In this document: in pieces, positions 8,539-17,963 of the stretch
Numbering within the stretch: the first letter of the stretch is position 1
Layout: each line of letters starts with the position of its first letter
Source: CAWCQC01 sp963819905
GTDB taxonomy: Bacteria; Actinomycetota; Thermoleophilia; Gaiellales; Gaiellaceae
Reading direction: 5' to 3'
NCBI GenBank assembly: GCA_963819905.1
Contig: CAWFXP010000012.1
Coordinates: forward strand, 291,454-355,453
Length of the DNA: 64,000 nt
Made by a program: the position numbers and the translations under genes
Notes under the pieces: model-generated
What the model was told of the DNA's origin: nothing
The model's input: only the letters and a program-made list of their open reading frames with translations
Database searches by the model: none

Positions 8539-9126
8539 TCAAGGGATCCCTCGGTAGAGACCGAGGTGCTCGATCAGCTCCCCCACAGGGACCGGTACGA
8601 GACCGTCGATCGACTCTCCACGGCGAACTCGCTCGCGGATCCCGGTCGACGAGATCGGGAGGGCGGGGATGGCGAACGTCTCGACGCGATCGGGCCGCTC
8701 GAGGCCCGCGAGCACCGCGGCGATCGGGCCGGAGGGGAAGCCCGGCCTTGTGGCGACGCCGAGTCGCGCGTGCCGGAGAACGCCGTCCGGATCGTGCCAG
8801 GCGCGGAAGCTGGCGAACTCGTCGGCGCCGACGACGAAGAGCACCTCCCCGTAGCGCCGCTCTGCCCAGGCGACCGTGTCGACGGTGTACGACGGCCCCT
8901 CGCGGTCGAGCTCGTGCCTCGAGAGCGCGACCCCGGGTCGGCCGCCGAAGGCTGCCTCGGCGAGCCGGTAGCGGATCTCGGCATCGGTCTCGACCGGCTT
9001 GTGCGGGGCCGCGCCGGTCGGCACGACGATCAGCTGCGTGAGCCCGAAGTGCCGGGTCGCCGCATCCGCGAGCACGAGATGCCCCTCGTGCGGCGGGTCG
9101 AACGCTCCGCCGAGGAGACCGATCAC
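8539..9126 (-). CDS. nadD: Nicotinate-nucleotide adenylyltransferase
   Basis: NadD makes nicotinate adenine dinucleotide from NaMN and ATP in NAD synthesis. The 195-residue protein begins MIGLLGGAFDPPHEGHL with the nucleotidyltransferase HxGH motif (H13, H16) and ends with the second signature ISSTGIRERV. Both are diagnostic. Length is standard. Its start overlaps the obgE stop by four bases (ATGA), so it is probably translated from the same message as obgE and rsfS. Confidence 0.96.
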   Translation of the reverse strand: MIGLLGGAFDPPHEGHLVLADAATRHFGLTQLIVVPTGAAPHKPVETDAEIRYRLAEAAFGGRPGVALSRHELDREGPSYTVDTVAWAERRYGEVLFVVGADEFASFRAWHDPDGVLRHARLGVATRPGFPSGPIAAVLAGLERPDRVETFAIPALPISSTGIRERVRRGESIDGLVPVPVGELIEHLGLYRGIP

Positions 9127-10328
9127 CCGAGCTCGAACGACTCGTCGCCGATCACGACCTCTGCCCCCTTGCGCGCGCCGGCTTCGCGGAGCGCCTCCTC
9201 GATCTCCGCCTCGGTGAGCGCCGCCACGTTGCGGCCGGTGAGGACGAAGCCCCGCTCCGAGCGGAGCACGCGAAACGACCTGCGGTGCGGCGGCCGTGGC
9301 CGGTAGACGAGGTAGTCCGCCAGCTCGTCCTCCGCGCTGTCGGCGGCCCTCGGGCCCGGCTCGGGCACCGACTCGAAGAGCGCCCGCACGAGCTCGTCGA
9401 TTCCTGCGCCGGTTGCCGCCGAGACGGGCACGACCGCCAGCACCCGCGGATCTTCGATCCCGAAGGCGGGCGGCTCCGGGAGGAGGTCGATCTTGTTCAG
9501 GACGACGATCTGAGGGCGCTCGGCGAGCCCGGCCCCGTACGCCTCGAGCTCCCGGTCGATCGTCCGGAACCGCTCGGCGACGTCATCCTCGTGAGCGTCG
9601 ATCACGTGGAGCAGGAGCCGGGCGCGTTCGAGGTGGGCGAGGAACTCGTCGCCCAGGCCGACGCCCAGGCTCGCCCCCTCGAGCAGGCCGGGGACGTCCG
9701 CGACGACGAGCTGGCGCCCGTCTGTCGCCTCGACCGTCCCGAGGACGGGCGCGATCGTGGTGAACGGGTACTCGGCGACCTTCGGGGTCGCGTTCGAGAT
9801 CCGGCGGAGAAGGGACGACTTCCCTGCGTTCGGGAACCCGAGGAGGGCGGCGTCGGCTAGCAGCTTGAGGCGGAGCTCGGCGGTCACCTCTTCCCCCGGG
9901 AGGCCGGGCTCGGAGACGCGCGGGGCCCGGCGGGTGGCGGTCGCGAAGCGCCGGTTGCCGGCACCACCCCGGCCGCCGTGAGCGAGCAGCGCACGCGCTC
10001 CGCCGTGCGCGAGATCGGCGACGAGACGCCCCTCCCCGTCGAAGACCTGCGTTCCGACCGGTACCCGGAGGACGACGTCCTGACCGTCCCGGCCGCGGCG
10101 GTTCGACCCCTCTCCGTGCCGCCCGCGCTCGGCGCGGAAGTGGCCCTTCCCACGGAACGACGACAGGTCGCGCAGGTCGGCGTCGGCGAGCAGGACGACG
10201 CTGCCGCCGCGGCCGCCGTCACCGCCGTCCGGGCCGCCCTTCGGGACGTACTTCTCGCGACGGAAGCTGAGGGCGCCGTCGCCGCCGCGCCCGCCCTGGG
10301 CCACGAACGCCGCCCGGTCAGCGAACAC
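9123..10328 (-). CDS. obgE: GTPase Obg (large-subunit assembly)
   Basis: Essential ribosome-associated GTPase of 401 residues. The N-terminal Gly-rich Obg fold (about 1-155, FVAQGGRGGDGALSFRREKY) is followed by the G domain with G1 GFPNAGKSS (164-172), G3 DVPGLLEGAS and G4 NKID. A C-terminal OCT domain (about 330-401) is present, as in many actinobacterial and Gram-positive Obg proteins. It is the fourth gene of the rne-rplU-rpmA-obgE group and overlaps nadD. Confidence 0.97.
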   Translation of the reverse strand: MFADRAAFVAQGGRGGDGALSFRREKYVPKGGPDGGDGGRGGSVVLLADADLRDLSSFRGKGHFRAERGRHGEGSNRRGRDGQDVVLRVPVGTQVFDGEGRLVADLAHGGARALLAHGGRGGAGNRRFATATRRAPRVSEPGLPGEEVTAELRLKLLADAALLGFPNAGKSSLLRRISNATPKVAEYPFTTIAPVLGTVEATDGRQLVVADVPGLLEGASLGVGLGDEFLAHLERARLLLHVIDAHEDDVAERFRTIDRELEAYGAGLAERPQIVVLNKIDLLPEPPAFGIEDPRVLAVVPVSAATGAGIDELVRALFESVPEPGPRAADSAEDELADYLVYRPRPPHRRSFRVLRSERGFVLTGRNVAALTEAEIEEALREAGARKGAEVVIGDESFELG

Positions 10329-10363
10329 GATTCTCCTGCCGTCGGGCGCCTAGCGCTCGGCGC

Positions 10364-10609
10364 TCACACCACGGACACGAAGCGGCTCTTGCCGCTCGCG
10401 CGGAAGTCGACCTTCCCGGCACGCGTGGCGAAGATGGTGTCGTCGCGGCCGAGGGCGGCGCCCGGGCCGGGGCGGAAACGCGTCCCGCGCTGGCGGACGA
10501 TGATCACGCCCGCGTTCACGTCCTGGCCGGAGAACACCTTGACGCCGAGGCGCTGGGCGGCCGAGTCGCGGCCGTTCCTGGACGAGCCGAGCCCCTTCTT
10601 GTGCGCCAC
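10364..10609 (-). CDS. rpmA: Large ribosomal subunit protein bL27
   Basis: An 81-residue bL27 whose N-terminal tail approaches the peptidyl-transferase centre. It begins MAHKKGLGSSRNGRDSAAQR, already the mature form; there is no cleavable N-extension of the kind removed by Prp in Firmicutes. Start is GTG at 10609, sharing one base with the rplU TAG stop, so the two are coupled. Confidence 0.98.
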   Translation of the reverse strand: MAHKKGLGSSRNGRDSAAQRLGVKVFSGQDVNAGVIIVRQRGTRFRPGPGAALGRDDTIFATRAGKVDFRASGKSRFVSVV

Positions 10610-11049
10610 TAGTCCTTCGCCTCCTTCGCGGCGGCCGCCTTCGCAGGCGCCTTGGTTCCGGCCGCCTTGGCGGGCGCCTTGGTTCCGGCCGCCTTGGCCG
10701 GCGCCGGGGCCTTCTTGCGGGTCGAGCTGCGCGCCGGCTTCTTCTCGCCGATCGACTCGATCTCGATCCTCGAGAGGCTCGCCCGGAAGCCGTTGCGGCG
10801 TCGGAAGCCGGTGCGGCGCCGGTGCTTGCCGATCACCAGCTTCTTCCCCTTGACGTGCGCCGTCACGCGGGCGCTGACGCTCTGTCCCTTCAGATCGTCG
10901 CCGACGAGCGTCTCGCCGTCGCCGCCGATCAGCAGCACCTCCGGCTGGAAGGTCGCCCCCTCGTCGACGGACAGCCGGTCGACGAGCAGGTACTCGCCCT
11001 CGCGGACACGATGCTGTTTGCCGCCGACTTTGATGATCGCGTAGCTCAT
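10609..11049 (-). CDS. rplU: Large ribosomal subunit protein bL21 with Ala/Lys/Pro tail
   Basis: bL21 core of about 103 residues (YAIIKVGGKQHRVREGEYL ... TGFRRRNGFRASLSRIEIESI) followed by an unusual low-complexity tail of about 40 residues made of repeated GTKAPAKAA units, rich in Lys and Ala. The ATG at 11049 is chosen because GAGGA lies about 6 bases upstream; an upstream in-frame ATG at 11070 lacks such a site. The tail is encoded by near-exact direct DNA repeats and is probably disordered; basic tails of this kind occur on ribosomal proteins of high-GC actinobacteria. First ribosomal gene after rne. Confidence 0.96.
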   Translation of the reverse strand: MSYAIIKVGGKQHRVREGEYLLVDRLSVDEGATFQPEVLLIGGDGETLVGDDLKGQSVSARVTAHVKGKKLVIGKHRRRTGFRRRNGFRASLSRIEIESIGEKKPARSSTRKKAPAPAKAAGTKAPAKAAGTKAPAKAAAAKEAKD

Positions 11050-11100
11050 ATCGTCCTCAAGCATGCACAAGCGGGCACGGAGCCCGCTCGAGCGGCCATT

Positions 11101-13803
11101 CTAGCTCTCGTCTCCTTCGACGGCAACCGGCTCGGCCTCGGAATCTGCGGCGGCCACGGCGGTTGCCGCCGCCGGCTTCTTGCGGCCTCGCCCGCCGCGC
11201 GTGCCCCGCCGCGTCTTCTTCTTCGGCGGCTCGCCCGCGCCGTTCTCGGACGGGTCGCCGTCGGCCCCGATCGGCACGACGGGCTTCTCGGAGACGGCCT
11301 CGGCGACGTCCGCCTCGGCGGCCGAGCCGTTCGTCGCAGCGGCCGGTTTCTTGCGCCCGCGACCGCCGCGGGTTCCGCGCCGCGTCTTCTTCTTCTTGAC
11401 AGGCTCACCGTCGACGGACTCGGCGACGACGTCGCCTGTTGCCTCTGGCTCGCTCACCTCGGCGGCTGCGTCCGCCGGCACGTCCTCGGGCGGAGTCGCC
11501 TCGGAGACCACGGCGGCGGGCTTCTTCCTTCCCCGGCCGCCACGCGTCCCGCGCCGGGTCTTCTTCTTCGGAGGCGTCTCGGCGTCCGACGTCGCCGCTG
11601 CAACCGCTTCCTCGGCCTCGCTCTCCGGCTCGGCTTCAGCCGCGGGCTCCTCGGCCGCCTTGGTGGCGGGAGCGGGCTTCTTGCGAGACCGGCCGCCGCG
11701 CGTGCCGCGTGGCGTGCGCTTCTTCAGCGACTCGAGCGCCTCTTCCTCACCCTCCTCGGCCACTGCCCCCGCCTCGACCGGCGCCTCGACCGCCTCGACG
11801 CCGGCTAGGCCCGCGTAGGCGACCGTTCGCGTGGCGCGCTCGATCCGGACGCTCACGGTCTCGCCGACGCGGCTCGCGGCGCCTCCGACCGCGATGACGT
11901 AGCCGTCGAGCCGTGCGATCGCATCCTCGGGATGCCGTAGGTGCACTTCCTCCAGGCGAACGTCCAGCTCGTCTCCGGCCGCGACGGGGAGCGCCTTCGG
12001 CTCGATCTCCGAGGCCTTGCCTTCGGCCAGGACGGCGAAGTGGTCGTCGGGCAGGTCGTCCTTCGTCTCGAACGCGAACAGCCTCCCCGTCTCGTCCTCG
12101 ACGGCGGCCAACCGCGAGCCGCCGGGGCCGATCAGGATGGCTGCCACGTGCGGCGGAAGCTCGACGAGGAACGCCTCCGACGGCGACGTCGCCGCGAGAC
12201 GGCGCAGGCGCCGTTCGGCATCGACGGCAAGCGTCTCCTCCGAGACGACGATGCCGCCTCCCTCGCAGACGGGACAGCGCGTGGTGAGGATCTCGCGCGG
12301 TCCGTCGGTCACGTTCTGCCGGGTCATCTCGACGAGGCCGAGCGGCGAGATCTCGACGACGTAGGTCTTCGTGCGATCGCGCTCGAGCTCCCGCTTGAGC
12401 GCCTCCTCGACCTCCGCCCGGTTCTTCGGGTTCGCCATGTCGATGAAGTCGATGACGATGATCCCGCCGATGTCCCGGAGCCGAAGCTGGCGGACGATCT
12501 CCTTCGCCGCCTCGAGGTTGTTCTTCGTGATCGTGTCCTCGAGCCTCGCAGTGGAGCCCCGGCCCCTCGAGCCCACGAACCGCCCGGTGTTCACGTCGAT
12601 GACGGTGAACGCCTCGGCGTAGTCGAACACGAGGTAGCCGCCGGAAGGAAGGTCGACCCTGCGGTCGAGCGTCGAGCGGACGGCCGCTTCGACGCCCGAG
12701 CTCTCCATCAGCGAGTCGGTCTCCCGGTACCACTCGACCTTGCCGGCAAGCTCCGGGGACGTCCGCTTCAGGTACGAGACGATGCGGCGGTACGTGCGCT
12801 CGTGGTCGACGGCCAGGCGCTCGAAGTCGCGCAGGAAGAGATCGCGGACGACGCGCAGCGGGAGCTCGGCCTCGCGATAGACGAGGGTGGGCGCCTTCGC
12901 GCGGCCCGCCCGTCCCTTGATCGTCGACCAGAGCTTGCGCAGGAAGGCGAGGTCGCCGAACAGCTCCTCCTCGGAGGCTCCCTCGGCCGCGGTGCGGACG
13001 ATGATGCCCCCCTCGGGCAGCTCGAGCCCCTTGCAGATGGCCTTCAGACGCTCCCGCTCGTCGTCGTCGAGCCGGCGCGACACGCCGATCCCGTCGCCGT
13101 ACGGCACGTAGACCAGGAACCGCCCGGGCAGGGAGATCTCGGTGGTGAGCCGCGCGCCCTTGGTCCCCATCGGGTCCTTGACGGCCTGGACGAGCACCTC
13201 CTCCCCGCGCTTGATCAGCTCCTGGATGCGCTTGCCGTGGCGCTTGCCTTCGAGCTCGGGAACGACGATCTCGTCGACGTACAGGAAGCCGTTCTTCTCG
13301 AGCCCGATGTCGACGAACGAGGCCTCCATCCCGGGCAGGATGTTGTCGACGAGGCCCTTGTAGACGTTGCCTGCGATCGACCTGCGGCCGGGTCGCTCGA
13401 GGTACACCTCGACGGGGCTGCCGTCCTCGAGGACAGCGACGCGCTGCTCGCCGACGTCGATGGAGACGAGCATCTGCTTCGCGACCTTCGGGAGCGACGA
13501 CTTCTTCGGCGTCGTCGTCCGGCGCCGCGTGCGCGTGGTCTTCGGCTTTTCGGTCGCGGCCTTCGTCGGCTTCTCGGCCGCGACCTTCGCGCGCCGCGCC
13601 GGCGCCTTCCCGGCGGCCTTGGCCTCCTCCGCCGGCTTCTTCGTACTTCTGCCACCCCGCGTCCCACGACGGCGGGGGGCAGGCTTCGGCTCAGCGTCTC
13701 CGCTCTTAGCCTGGGCTGGTAGCTCCTCGCTTCTGGACGTGTCCTGGGCGGCTGCCTCCTCGGGCGCCTTGCCCTGCGCCTTGCGGCGAAACCACGTGCG
13801 CAC
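11101..13803 (-). CDS. rne: Ribonuclease E/G with RGG-type repeats at both ends
   Basis: An endoribonuclease for rRNA processing and mRNA decay, 900 residues. An N-terminal disordered region of about 110 residues precedes the S1 domain (MLVSIDVGEQRVAVLEDG), then the RNase H-like and DNase I-like parts with the catalytic Asp segments FTVIDVNTGRF and IIVIDFIDM. The Zn-link CPVC follows near residue 535. The C-terminal 170 residues are acidic, with four copies of a RxGTRGGRxRKKP motif; a fifth, variant copy sits in the N-terminal region. The start is GTG at 13803 with a strong AAGGAGG. Central catalytic domain with flanking disordered arms is the actinobacterial RNase E layout. Downstream rplU-rpmA-obgE is the standard order. 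Confidence 0.95.
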   Translation of the reverse strand: MRTWFRRKAQGKAPEEAAAQDTSRSEELPAQAKSGDAEPKPAPRRRGTRGGRSTKKPAEEAKAAGKAPARRAKVAAEKPTKAATEKPKTTRTRRRTTTPKKSSLPKVAKQMLVSIDVGEQRVAVLEDGSPVEVYLERPGRRSIAGNVYKGLVDNILPGMEASFVDIGLEKNGFLYVDEIVVPELEGKRHGKRIQELIKRGEEVLVQAVKDPMGTKGARLTTEISLPGRFLVYVPYGDGIGVSRRLDDDERERLKAICKGLELPEGGIIVRTAAEGASEEELFGDLAFLRKLWSTIKGRAGRAKAPTLVYREAELPLRVVRDLFLRDFERLAVDHERTYRRIVSYLKRTSPELAGKVEWYRETDSLMESSGVEAAVRSTLDRRVDLPSGGYLVFDYAEAFTVIDVNTGRFVGSRGRGSTARLEDTITKNNLEAAKEIVRQLRLRDIGGIIVIDFIDMANPKNRAEVEEALKRELERDRTKTYVVEISPLGLVEMTRQNVTDGPREILTTRCPVCEGGGIVVSEETLAVDAERRLRRLAATSPSEAFLVELPPHVAAILIGPGGSRLAAVEDETGRLFAFETKDDLPDDHFAVLAEGKASEIEPKALPVAAGDELDVRLEEVHLRHPEDAIARLDGYVIAVGGAASRVGETVSVRIERATRTVAYAGLAGVEAVEAPVEAGAVAEEGEEEALESLKKRTPRGTRGGRSRKKPAPATKAAEEPAAEAEPESEAEEAVAAATSDAETPPKKKTRRGTRGGRGRKKPAAVVSEATPPEDVPADAAAEVSEPEATGDVVAESVDGEPVKKKKTRRGTRGGRGRKKPAAATNGSAAEADVAEAVSEKPVVPIGADGDPSENGAGEPPKKKTRRGTRGGRGRKKPAAATAVAAADSEAEPVAVEGDES

Positions 13804-13984
13804 GCAATCCTCCTTGCGCGCTGCCGTCGACTCCGCTGAGATCCCGCTGAGGGAGAGCGATTGATGTCACGGTGCGCGCCTCGTCTGTCGTTTCGGTCGA
13901 GATTCCGCTCGCCCGATCCGGGCCCGGTGCTCTCGAATGTCGCCCCGAAGCGTATCAGCGGCCTCCTCCGCCGCCCCTCGGCCG

Positions 13985-14785
13985 TTACCGCTCGAGCTTC
14001 GCGATCGCCGCCTTGCCGACGGCGTGCGTCCCGCTGAAGGCGACGGCGGCACGGACGGGGAGCGCGAAGGGGACGAAACCGAGAGCCGTCCGCGCGAGCG
14101 CCCGAAACCCGAGCCCTGCGCCCACGACGCCGGCAAGCATGAGCAGCCGCGCCTGCTGGTCGTCCACACCGTAGGCGTCGGCAAGGCGGCGCACCATGCG
14201 CATCTGGTTCAGCGTGAGGATCGGCATGTCGGCTCCCGGCACGAAGACCGCGGCGCCGATGAGCGCGTTCTTCTTCGCGTAGGACGAGACGAGGCGGCGC
14301 GCGACGTGCGGGCGCAGAATGGGCAGCTCCCGGGCGAGCGGGTGTGCCTCGTCGCCCGCTCGGGCCGCGATCCTGCCGGCCACCCCGCCGACGGCGTCGG
14401 CGTCGAGCTCGGTCGCGTGCACGACGTCGGTCGCCTTGACGTACGGCAGGACCCGCTCCCGGCCGACGAAGCCGACGGCGAGGCAGACCAGCGGCAGCTG
14501 CGCCCGATCTCCGGCCCGGAGCATCGCCTCGTCGTCGGGGCCGAGGTCGCCGGCGACGACGTGAACGAGGACCGAGCCGGCCGTCTCCTCGAGCTCGCCG
14601 AGCCCGACGCGCCGCACGAGCCCTGGCTCGCCGCCTGCACCGAGAGCCGCCGCCAGCTCGTCGGCGAGCGGCCCTGCCCCCGAGACGAGCACGGGGAGCG
14701 GTTCCTCCACGTCTGCCCGGAGCTCGCGCACCATCCCCGGCAGCATGGCGGTCGCCCAGCCGACGCCGGCGCGGAGGCGGCTCAC
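13985..14785 (-). CDS. DUF697/YcjF-like protein of unknown function
   Basis: A 266-residue protein. The N-terminal half resembles a nucleotide-like alpha/beta fold (VLVSGAGPLADELAAALG, SVLVHVVAGDLG) without a clear Walker motif. The C-terminal half has NQMRMVRRLADAYGVD followed by small-residue-rich helices (LLMLAGVVGAGLGFRALA, FVPFALPVRAAVAFSG) that match the DUF697/YcjF pattern of membrane-associated proteins. Start is GTG at 14785, overlapping the rodA stop (GTGA), so it is coupled to the cell-shape genes. About 180 non-coding bases separate it from rne. Its role is unknown; a link to wall elongation is inferred only from position. Confidence 0.6.
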   Translation of the reverse strand: MSRLRAGVGWATAMLPGMVRELRADVEEPLPVLVSGAGPLADELAAALGAGGEPGLVRRVGLGELEETAGSVLVHVVAGDLGPDDEAMLRAGDRAQLPLVCLAVGFVGRERVLPYVKATDVVHATELDADAVGGVAGRIAARAGDEAHPLARELPILRPHVARRLVSSYAKKNALIGAAVFVPGADMPILTLNQMRMVRRLADAYGVDDQQARLLMLAGVVGAGLGFRALARTALGFVPFALPVRAAVAFSGTHAVGKAAIAKLER

Positions 14786-15966
14786 CGCTGCCCCGCCAGG
14801 CGGCCGCGAGCATGGATGGCCTGCAGCAATCCGACCATCGCGAGCATGGTGATCATCGAGCTGCCGCCGAAGCTGATGAAGGGCAGCGTGATGCCGGTGA
14901 TCGGCGCGATGCCGACCGTCATCCCGACGTTCAGGAACACCTGGAAGACGAGCACGGAGACGATCGCGCCGGCGACCACTGCAGAGAAGAGGCTGTTCGC
15001 GATCGGGATCACCTTGATCCCGCGCCAGATGAGGAGGGCGTAGAGAAGGAGCAGGATCGACGCGCCGAGGAAGCCGCGCTGCTCGGCCAGGGAGGCGAAG
15101 ACGAAGTCGGTCGCGTGCTCGGGCAGGTAGTTGAGATTCGTCTGGGTGGCGCCCTCGACGCCTCGGCCGTCGAGCCCGCCCGCACCCACGGCGGTGACCG
15201 ACTGGTTGACGTTGTACGTCGTCCCGCTCGGGTCGGCATCCGGATGGATGAACCCGATCAGACGATCCATCTGGTACGGCTTCAGCACCTCGATCCCGGC
15301 GTTCGGAAGGAACCAGAGCACGGCCACCGCCACGGCCGCGACCACCAGCGCGAGGACGGCGAGGTGCAGCCAGCGGACGCCTGCGAAGTACAACAGCCCC
15401 GTGAGCGCCGCGCACCAGACGAGGGCCGTGCCGAAGTCCGGCTGGAAGAAGACGAGCAGGATCGGCCCGGCCGCGATTCCCACCGCTGCGAGGACGACCC
15501 AGGCGCGGTCGATCTGGCGCGCCCGGTCGGCGAGGAACGCCCCGATCAGGACGATGAACGCGATCTTCCCGATCTCGGACGGCTGGAGCTGGAAGAAGCC
15601 GAGGTCGATCCAGCGCCGGGACCCGCGAACGTCGTCACCGAGGGCGTACACCGCGAGGATCAGGGCGATCGTCACGCCGAAGAGGACGTACCGCCAGCGG
15701 CGCAGGAGCTCGGGGTCGAGCGCGGTCATGACCCCCAGGGCGACGACGCCGATCCCGACGTAGATGCCCTGGCGGACGAGGAAGTAGTCCGGGTTCCCCG
15801 CGACGTCGTCCCGCGTGACCGCCTGCACGATCCAGAGGCCGTAGGCGACGAGACCTGCGACCGCGGCCAGCATCAGGTAGTCGAGCTGCCGCAAGAAGTG
15901 GCCGACGTCCGTCCCGAGGTGGCGCGCGTGCGGCCGCGCCTGCCAGATGCCCGGCTCGATCGCCAT
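14782..15966 (-). CDS. rodA: Peptidoglycan glycosyltransferase RodA (SEDS family)
   Basis: SEDS-family membrane enzyme of 394 residues that polymerises lipid II during side-wall growth with its partner PBP2. Ten or so hydrophobic segments are visible, and the family signatures LGFFQLQPSEIGKIAFIV, FQPDFGTALVW and ITGITLPFISFGGSSM occur in order. Its ATG abuts the mrdA stop at 15966, as expected for a SEDS-PBP pair acting as a complex. Naming it RodA rather than FtsW rests on the mreBCD-mrdA neighbourhood. Confidence 0.96.
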   Translation of the reverse strand: MAIEPGIWQARPHARHLGTDVGHFLRQLDYLMLAAVAGLVAYGLWIVQAVTRDDVAGNPDYFLVRQGIYVGIGVVALGVMTALDPELLRRWRYVLFGVTIALILAVYALGDDVRGSRRWIDLGFFQLQPSEIGKIAFIVLIGAFLADRARQIDRAWVVLAAVGIAAGPILLVFFQPDFGTALVWCAALTGLLYFAGVRWLHLAVLALVVAAVAVAVLWFLPNAGIEVLKPYQMDRLIGFIHPDADPSGTTYNVNQSVTAVGAGGLDGRGVEGATQTNLNYLPEHATDFVFASLAEQRGFLGASILLLLYALLIWRGIKVIPIANSLFSAVVAGAIVSVLVFQVFLNVGMTVGIAPITGITLPFISFGGSSMITMLAMVGLLQAIHARGRLAGQR

Positions 15967-17963
15967 CAGTCCGACTCCACCTGGATGATCTCGCCGGCCG
16001 GCGTCTGGAAGTGCTCCTCGAACACCTTGAGCGCGGCGGGCGCCGCCGCCTCACCGCCGTGGCCGCCGTTCTCGATGACGACGCACACCGCGATCGTCGG
16101 TTCGTCCGTCGGGCCGTAGCCGCACCACCAGGACTGATCCATCAAGCGCGAGAACGGCTTCGTGAGGCCAAGGTACCCGGGCGGAAGGGTGACGTACTTC
16201 TCTGCCGTCCCCGTCTTGCCGGCGATCGAGATCGGGTAGTTCCCGAAGACGCCGTACGACGTCCCGTAGTAGGCGTCGTGGGTTGCCTGATAGAGGCCTT
16301 CCTGGACGGCCTGGATGGCGGAGGCGGGCAGGCCGATGTCGCGCGGCGCCTTCCCGGCGAAGCTCCGCAGGACGACGGAGTCCTCCCCGTCCGCAGCGGG
16401 CTGCTCGATCGACTTGACGACGTGGGGCTCGACGAGGCGCCCACCGTTCGCGATAAGCGAGTAGAAGCGCGTCATCTGGATCGGGGTGACGAGCAGGTCA
16501 CCCTGCCCTATGGCGAGCTGGACGGAGTCACCGCTCGTCCACAGCCTGTCGATCTCCGTCTTGAAGTACCTCTTGCGCCACGCCGGCGTAGGGACGAGCC
16601 CGACGTTCTCCGGCCCGACGTCGACGCCGCTCCGCTTGCCGAAGCCCATCTTGCGCGCCCACTCCTGCAGCGGGCTTCGCTTCTGGGCGTAGAAGATCTT
16701 CCCGACCTCGTAGAAGTACGTGTCACACGAGTTCGCGAGGGCGGTGCGCAGGCTCATCGGCTCGTTCACGAACTCGTCCCAGTTCTTGAAGGTCTGGCCG
16801 TCGACCACGAGCTCGCCCTGGCACTGGAAGACCTCGTCCGCGCTGACCAGGCCGTCCGCAAGAGCGGCCAGGGCGGTCACCGGCTTGAACACCGAGCCGG
16901 CCGGGTAGACGCCGTTGATCGCGCGGTTCAGCATCGGGTAGTTGTTCGCCGCGCTCTCGTCGACGCCGAAGAGCTCCTGCAGGCGCTTCGCGTCGGGCGT
17001 GCCGGCGAACGTCTTCGGGTCGTAGTCGGGACCCGAGGCGAACGCGAGCACCTCACCGTTGCGCGGGTTCATCGCCACGATCGCGCCGCCGTTCGCCGCC
17101 CAGTTGCCGTTTCCGCGCGCGAGCCTCATCCCGTAGAGGAGCGCATCCTCCGCCGCCCGTTGGAGGTTGGCGTCGATGGTGAGCCGAACGGCGTAGCCGG
17201 CCTTCGGCAGCTTGCTCGGCTGGGGGTCGCTCTGCCGGCGGCCGAGAGCGTTCACCCGCATCTGCCCGACACCGGGCTCCCCGCGGAGATAGCTGTCGTA
17301 GGCGGCCTCGATCCCGGACTTGCCGATCCGGTCGCCGCCCGCGTACGCCGAGCCCAGCTGCTTCAGCTCTTCGGGGGAGATCTCCCCCACGTAGCCGAGG
17401 AGGTGAGACGCGAGCGCGCCGTCCTCGTATCGGCGAAGCTGCGTGTGGGTGATGTACACGCCCGGGAACTCGGTCCGGTGCTCCGACAGGTAGTCGGCCT
17501 TCGCGTCGCGGACGCTCGTCTTGACGATCACCGGCGTCAGCGGGTCGCCCTCGAGCGCCTGCACCTTCCGGCGAAGCTGCCCGACGGGAATCTCGAGAAC
17601 CTCGGCGAGGCGGGCGGTCACCGTGCCGAGCTGCCCCTGCGGCACGTACGCCGGCCAGAGCTGTACGACCGTGCCGGGAACGTTCGTGACGAGCGGCTCG
17701 CCGTCGCGGTCGAGCACCGGGCCGCGCGGCGGCTGGAGCCTGAACGTCCGGATCTGGTTGTCACGCGCCTCGCGCTGGTACTCGTTGCCGGAGATCACCT
17801 GCAGCGCCCACAGCCGGAAGAAGAGAACGGCGAAGACGGCGACCGCGACGACGCCGAGGATCGCAAGCCGGATCGCCATCTTCGGCGTGAACCGGTAGGG
17901 CTCCCCGACCCTCGGATCGCGCGGGAGGAATCGATCGGAGCCGGGCCACTCGCCGCTAGACAA
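15966..17963 (-). CDS. mrdA: Penicillin-binding protein 2 (class B, elongation)
   Basis: Transpeptidase of the elongasome, about 665 residues. One membrane anchor (AIRLAILGVVAVAVFAVLFF) is followed by the PBP dimerisation domain (PPRGPVLDRDGEPL) and the transpeptidase domain. The SxxK active site is S357-V-F-K360 (PAGSVFKPVTA), SxN is NSCD, and KTG is in AGKTGTAEK. The most likely start is TTG at 17963, overlapping the mreD stop by 8 bases, because longer versions would run deep into mreD. The alternative is the ATG just before the anchor (KMAIRL). It forms an operon with mreBCD and rodA. Confidence 0.94.
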   Translation of the reverse strand: MSSGEWPGSDRFLPRDPRVGEPYRFTPKMAIRLAILGVVAVAVFAVLFFRLWALQVISGNEYQREARDNQIRTFRLQPPRGPVLDRDGEPLVTNVPGTVVQLWPAYVPQGQLGTVTARLAEVLEIPVGQLRRKVQALEGDPLTPVIVKTSVRDAKADYLSEHRTEFPGVYITHTQLRRYEDGALASHLLGYVGEISPEELKQLGSAYAGGDRIGKSGIEAAYDSYLRGEPGVGQMRVNALGRRQSDPQPSKLPKAGYAVRLTIDANLQRAAEDALLYGMRLARGNGNWAANGGAIVAMNPRNGEVLAFASGPDYDPKTFAGTPDAKRLQELFGVDESAANNYPMLNRAINGVYPAGSVFKPVTALAALADGLVSADEVFQCQGELVVDGQTFKNWDEFVNEPMSLRTALANSCDTYFYEVGKIFYAQKRSPLQEWARKMGFGKRSGVDVGPENVGLVPTPAWRKRYFKTEIDRLWTSGDSVQLAIGQGDLLVTPIQMTRFYSLIANGGRLVEPHVVKSIEQPAADGEDSVVLRSFAGKAPRDIGLPASAIQAVQEGLYQATHDAYYGTSYGVFGNYPISIAGKTGTAEKYVTLPPGYLGLTKPFSRLMDQSWWCGYGPTDEPTIAVCVVIENGGHGGEAAAPAALKVFEEHFQTPAGEIIQVESD

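Noticed and set aside
11941..13722. Long open frame antisense to rne
   Set aside because: High GC keeps the opposite strand open; its residues are low-complexity and the rne frame has full domain support.
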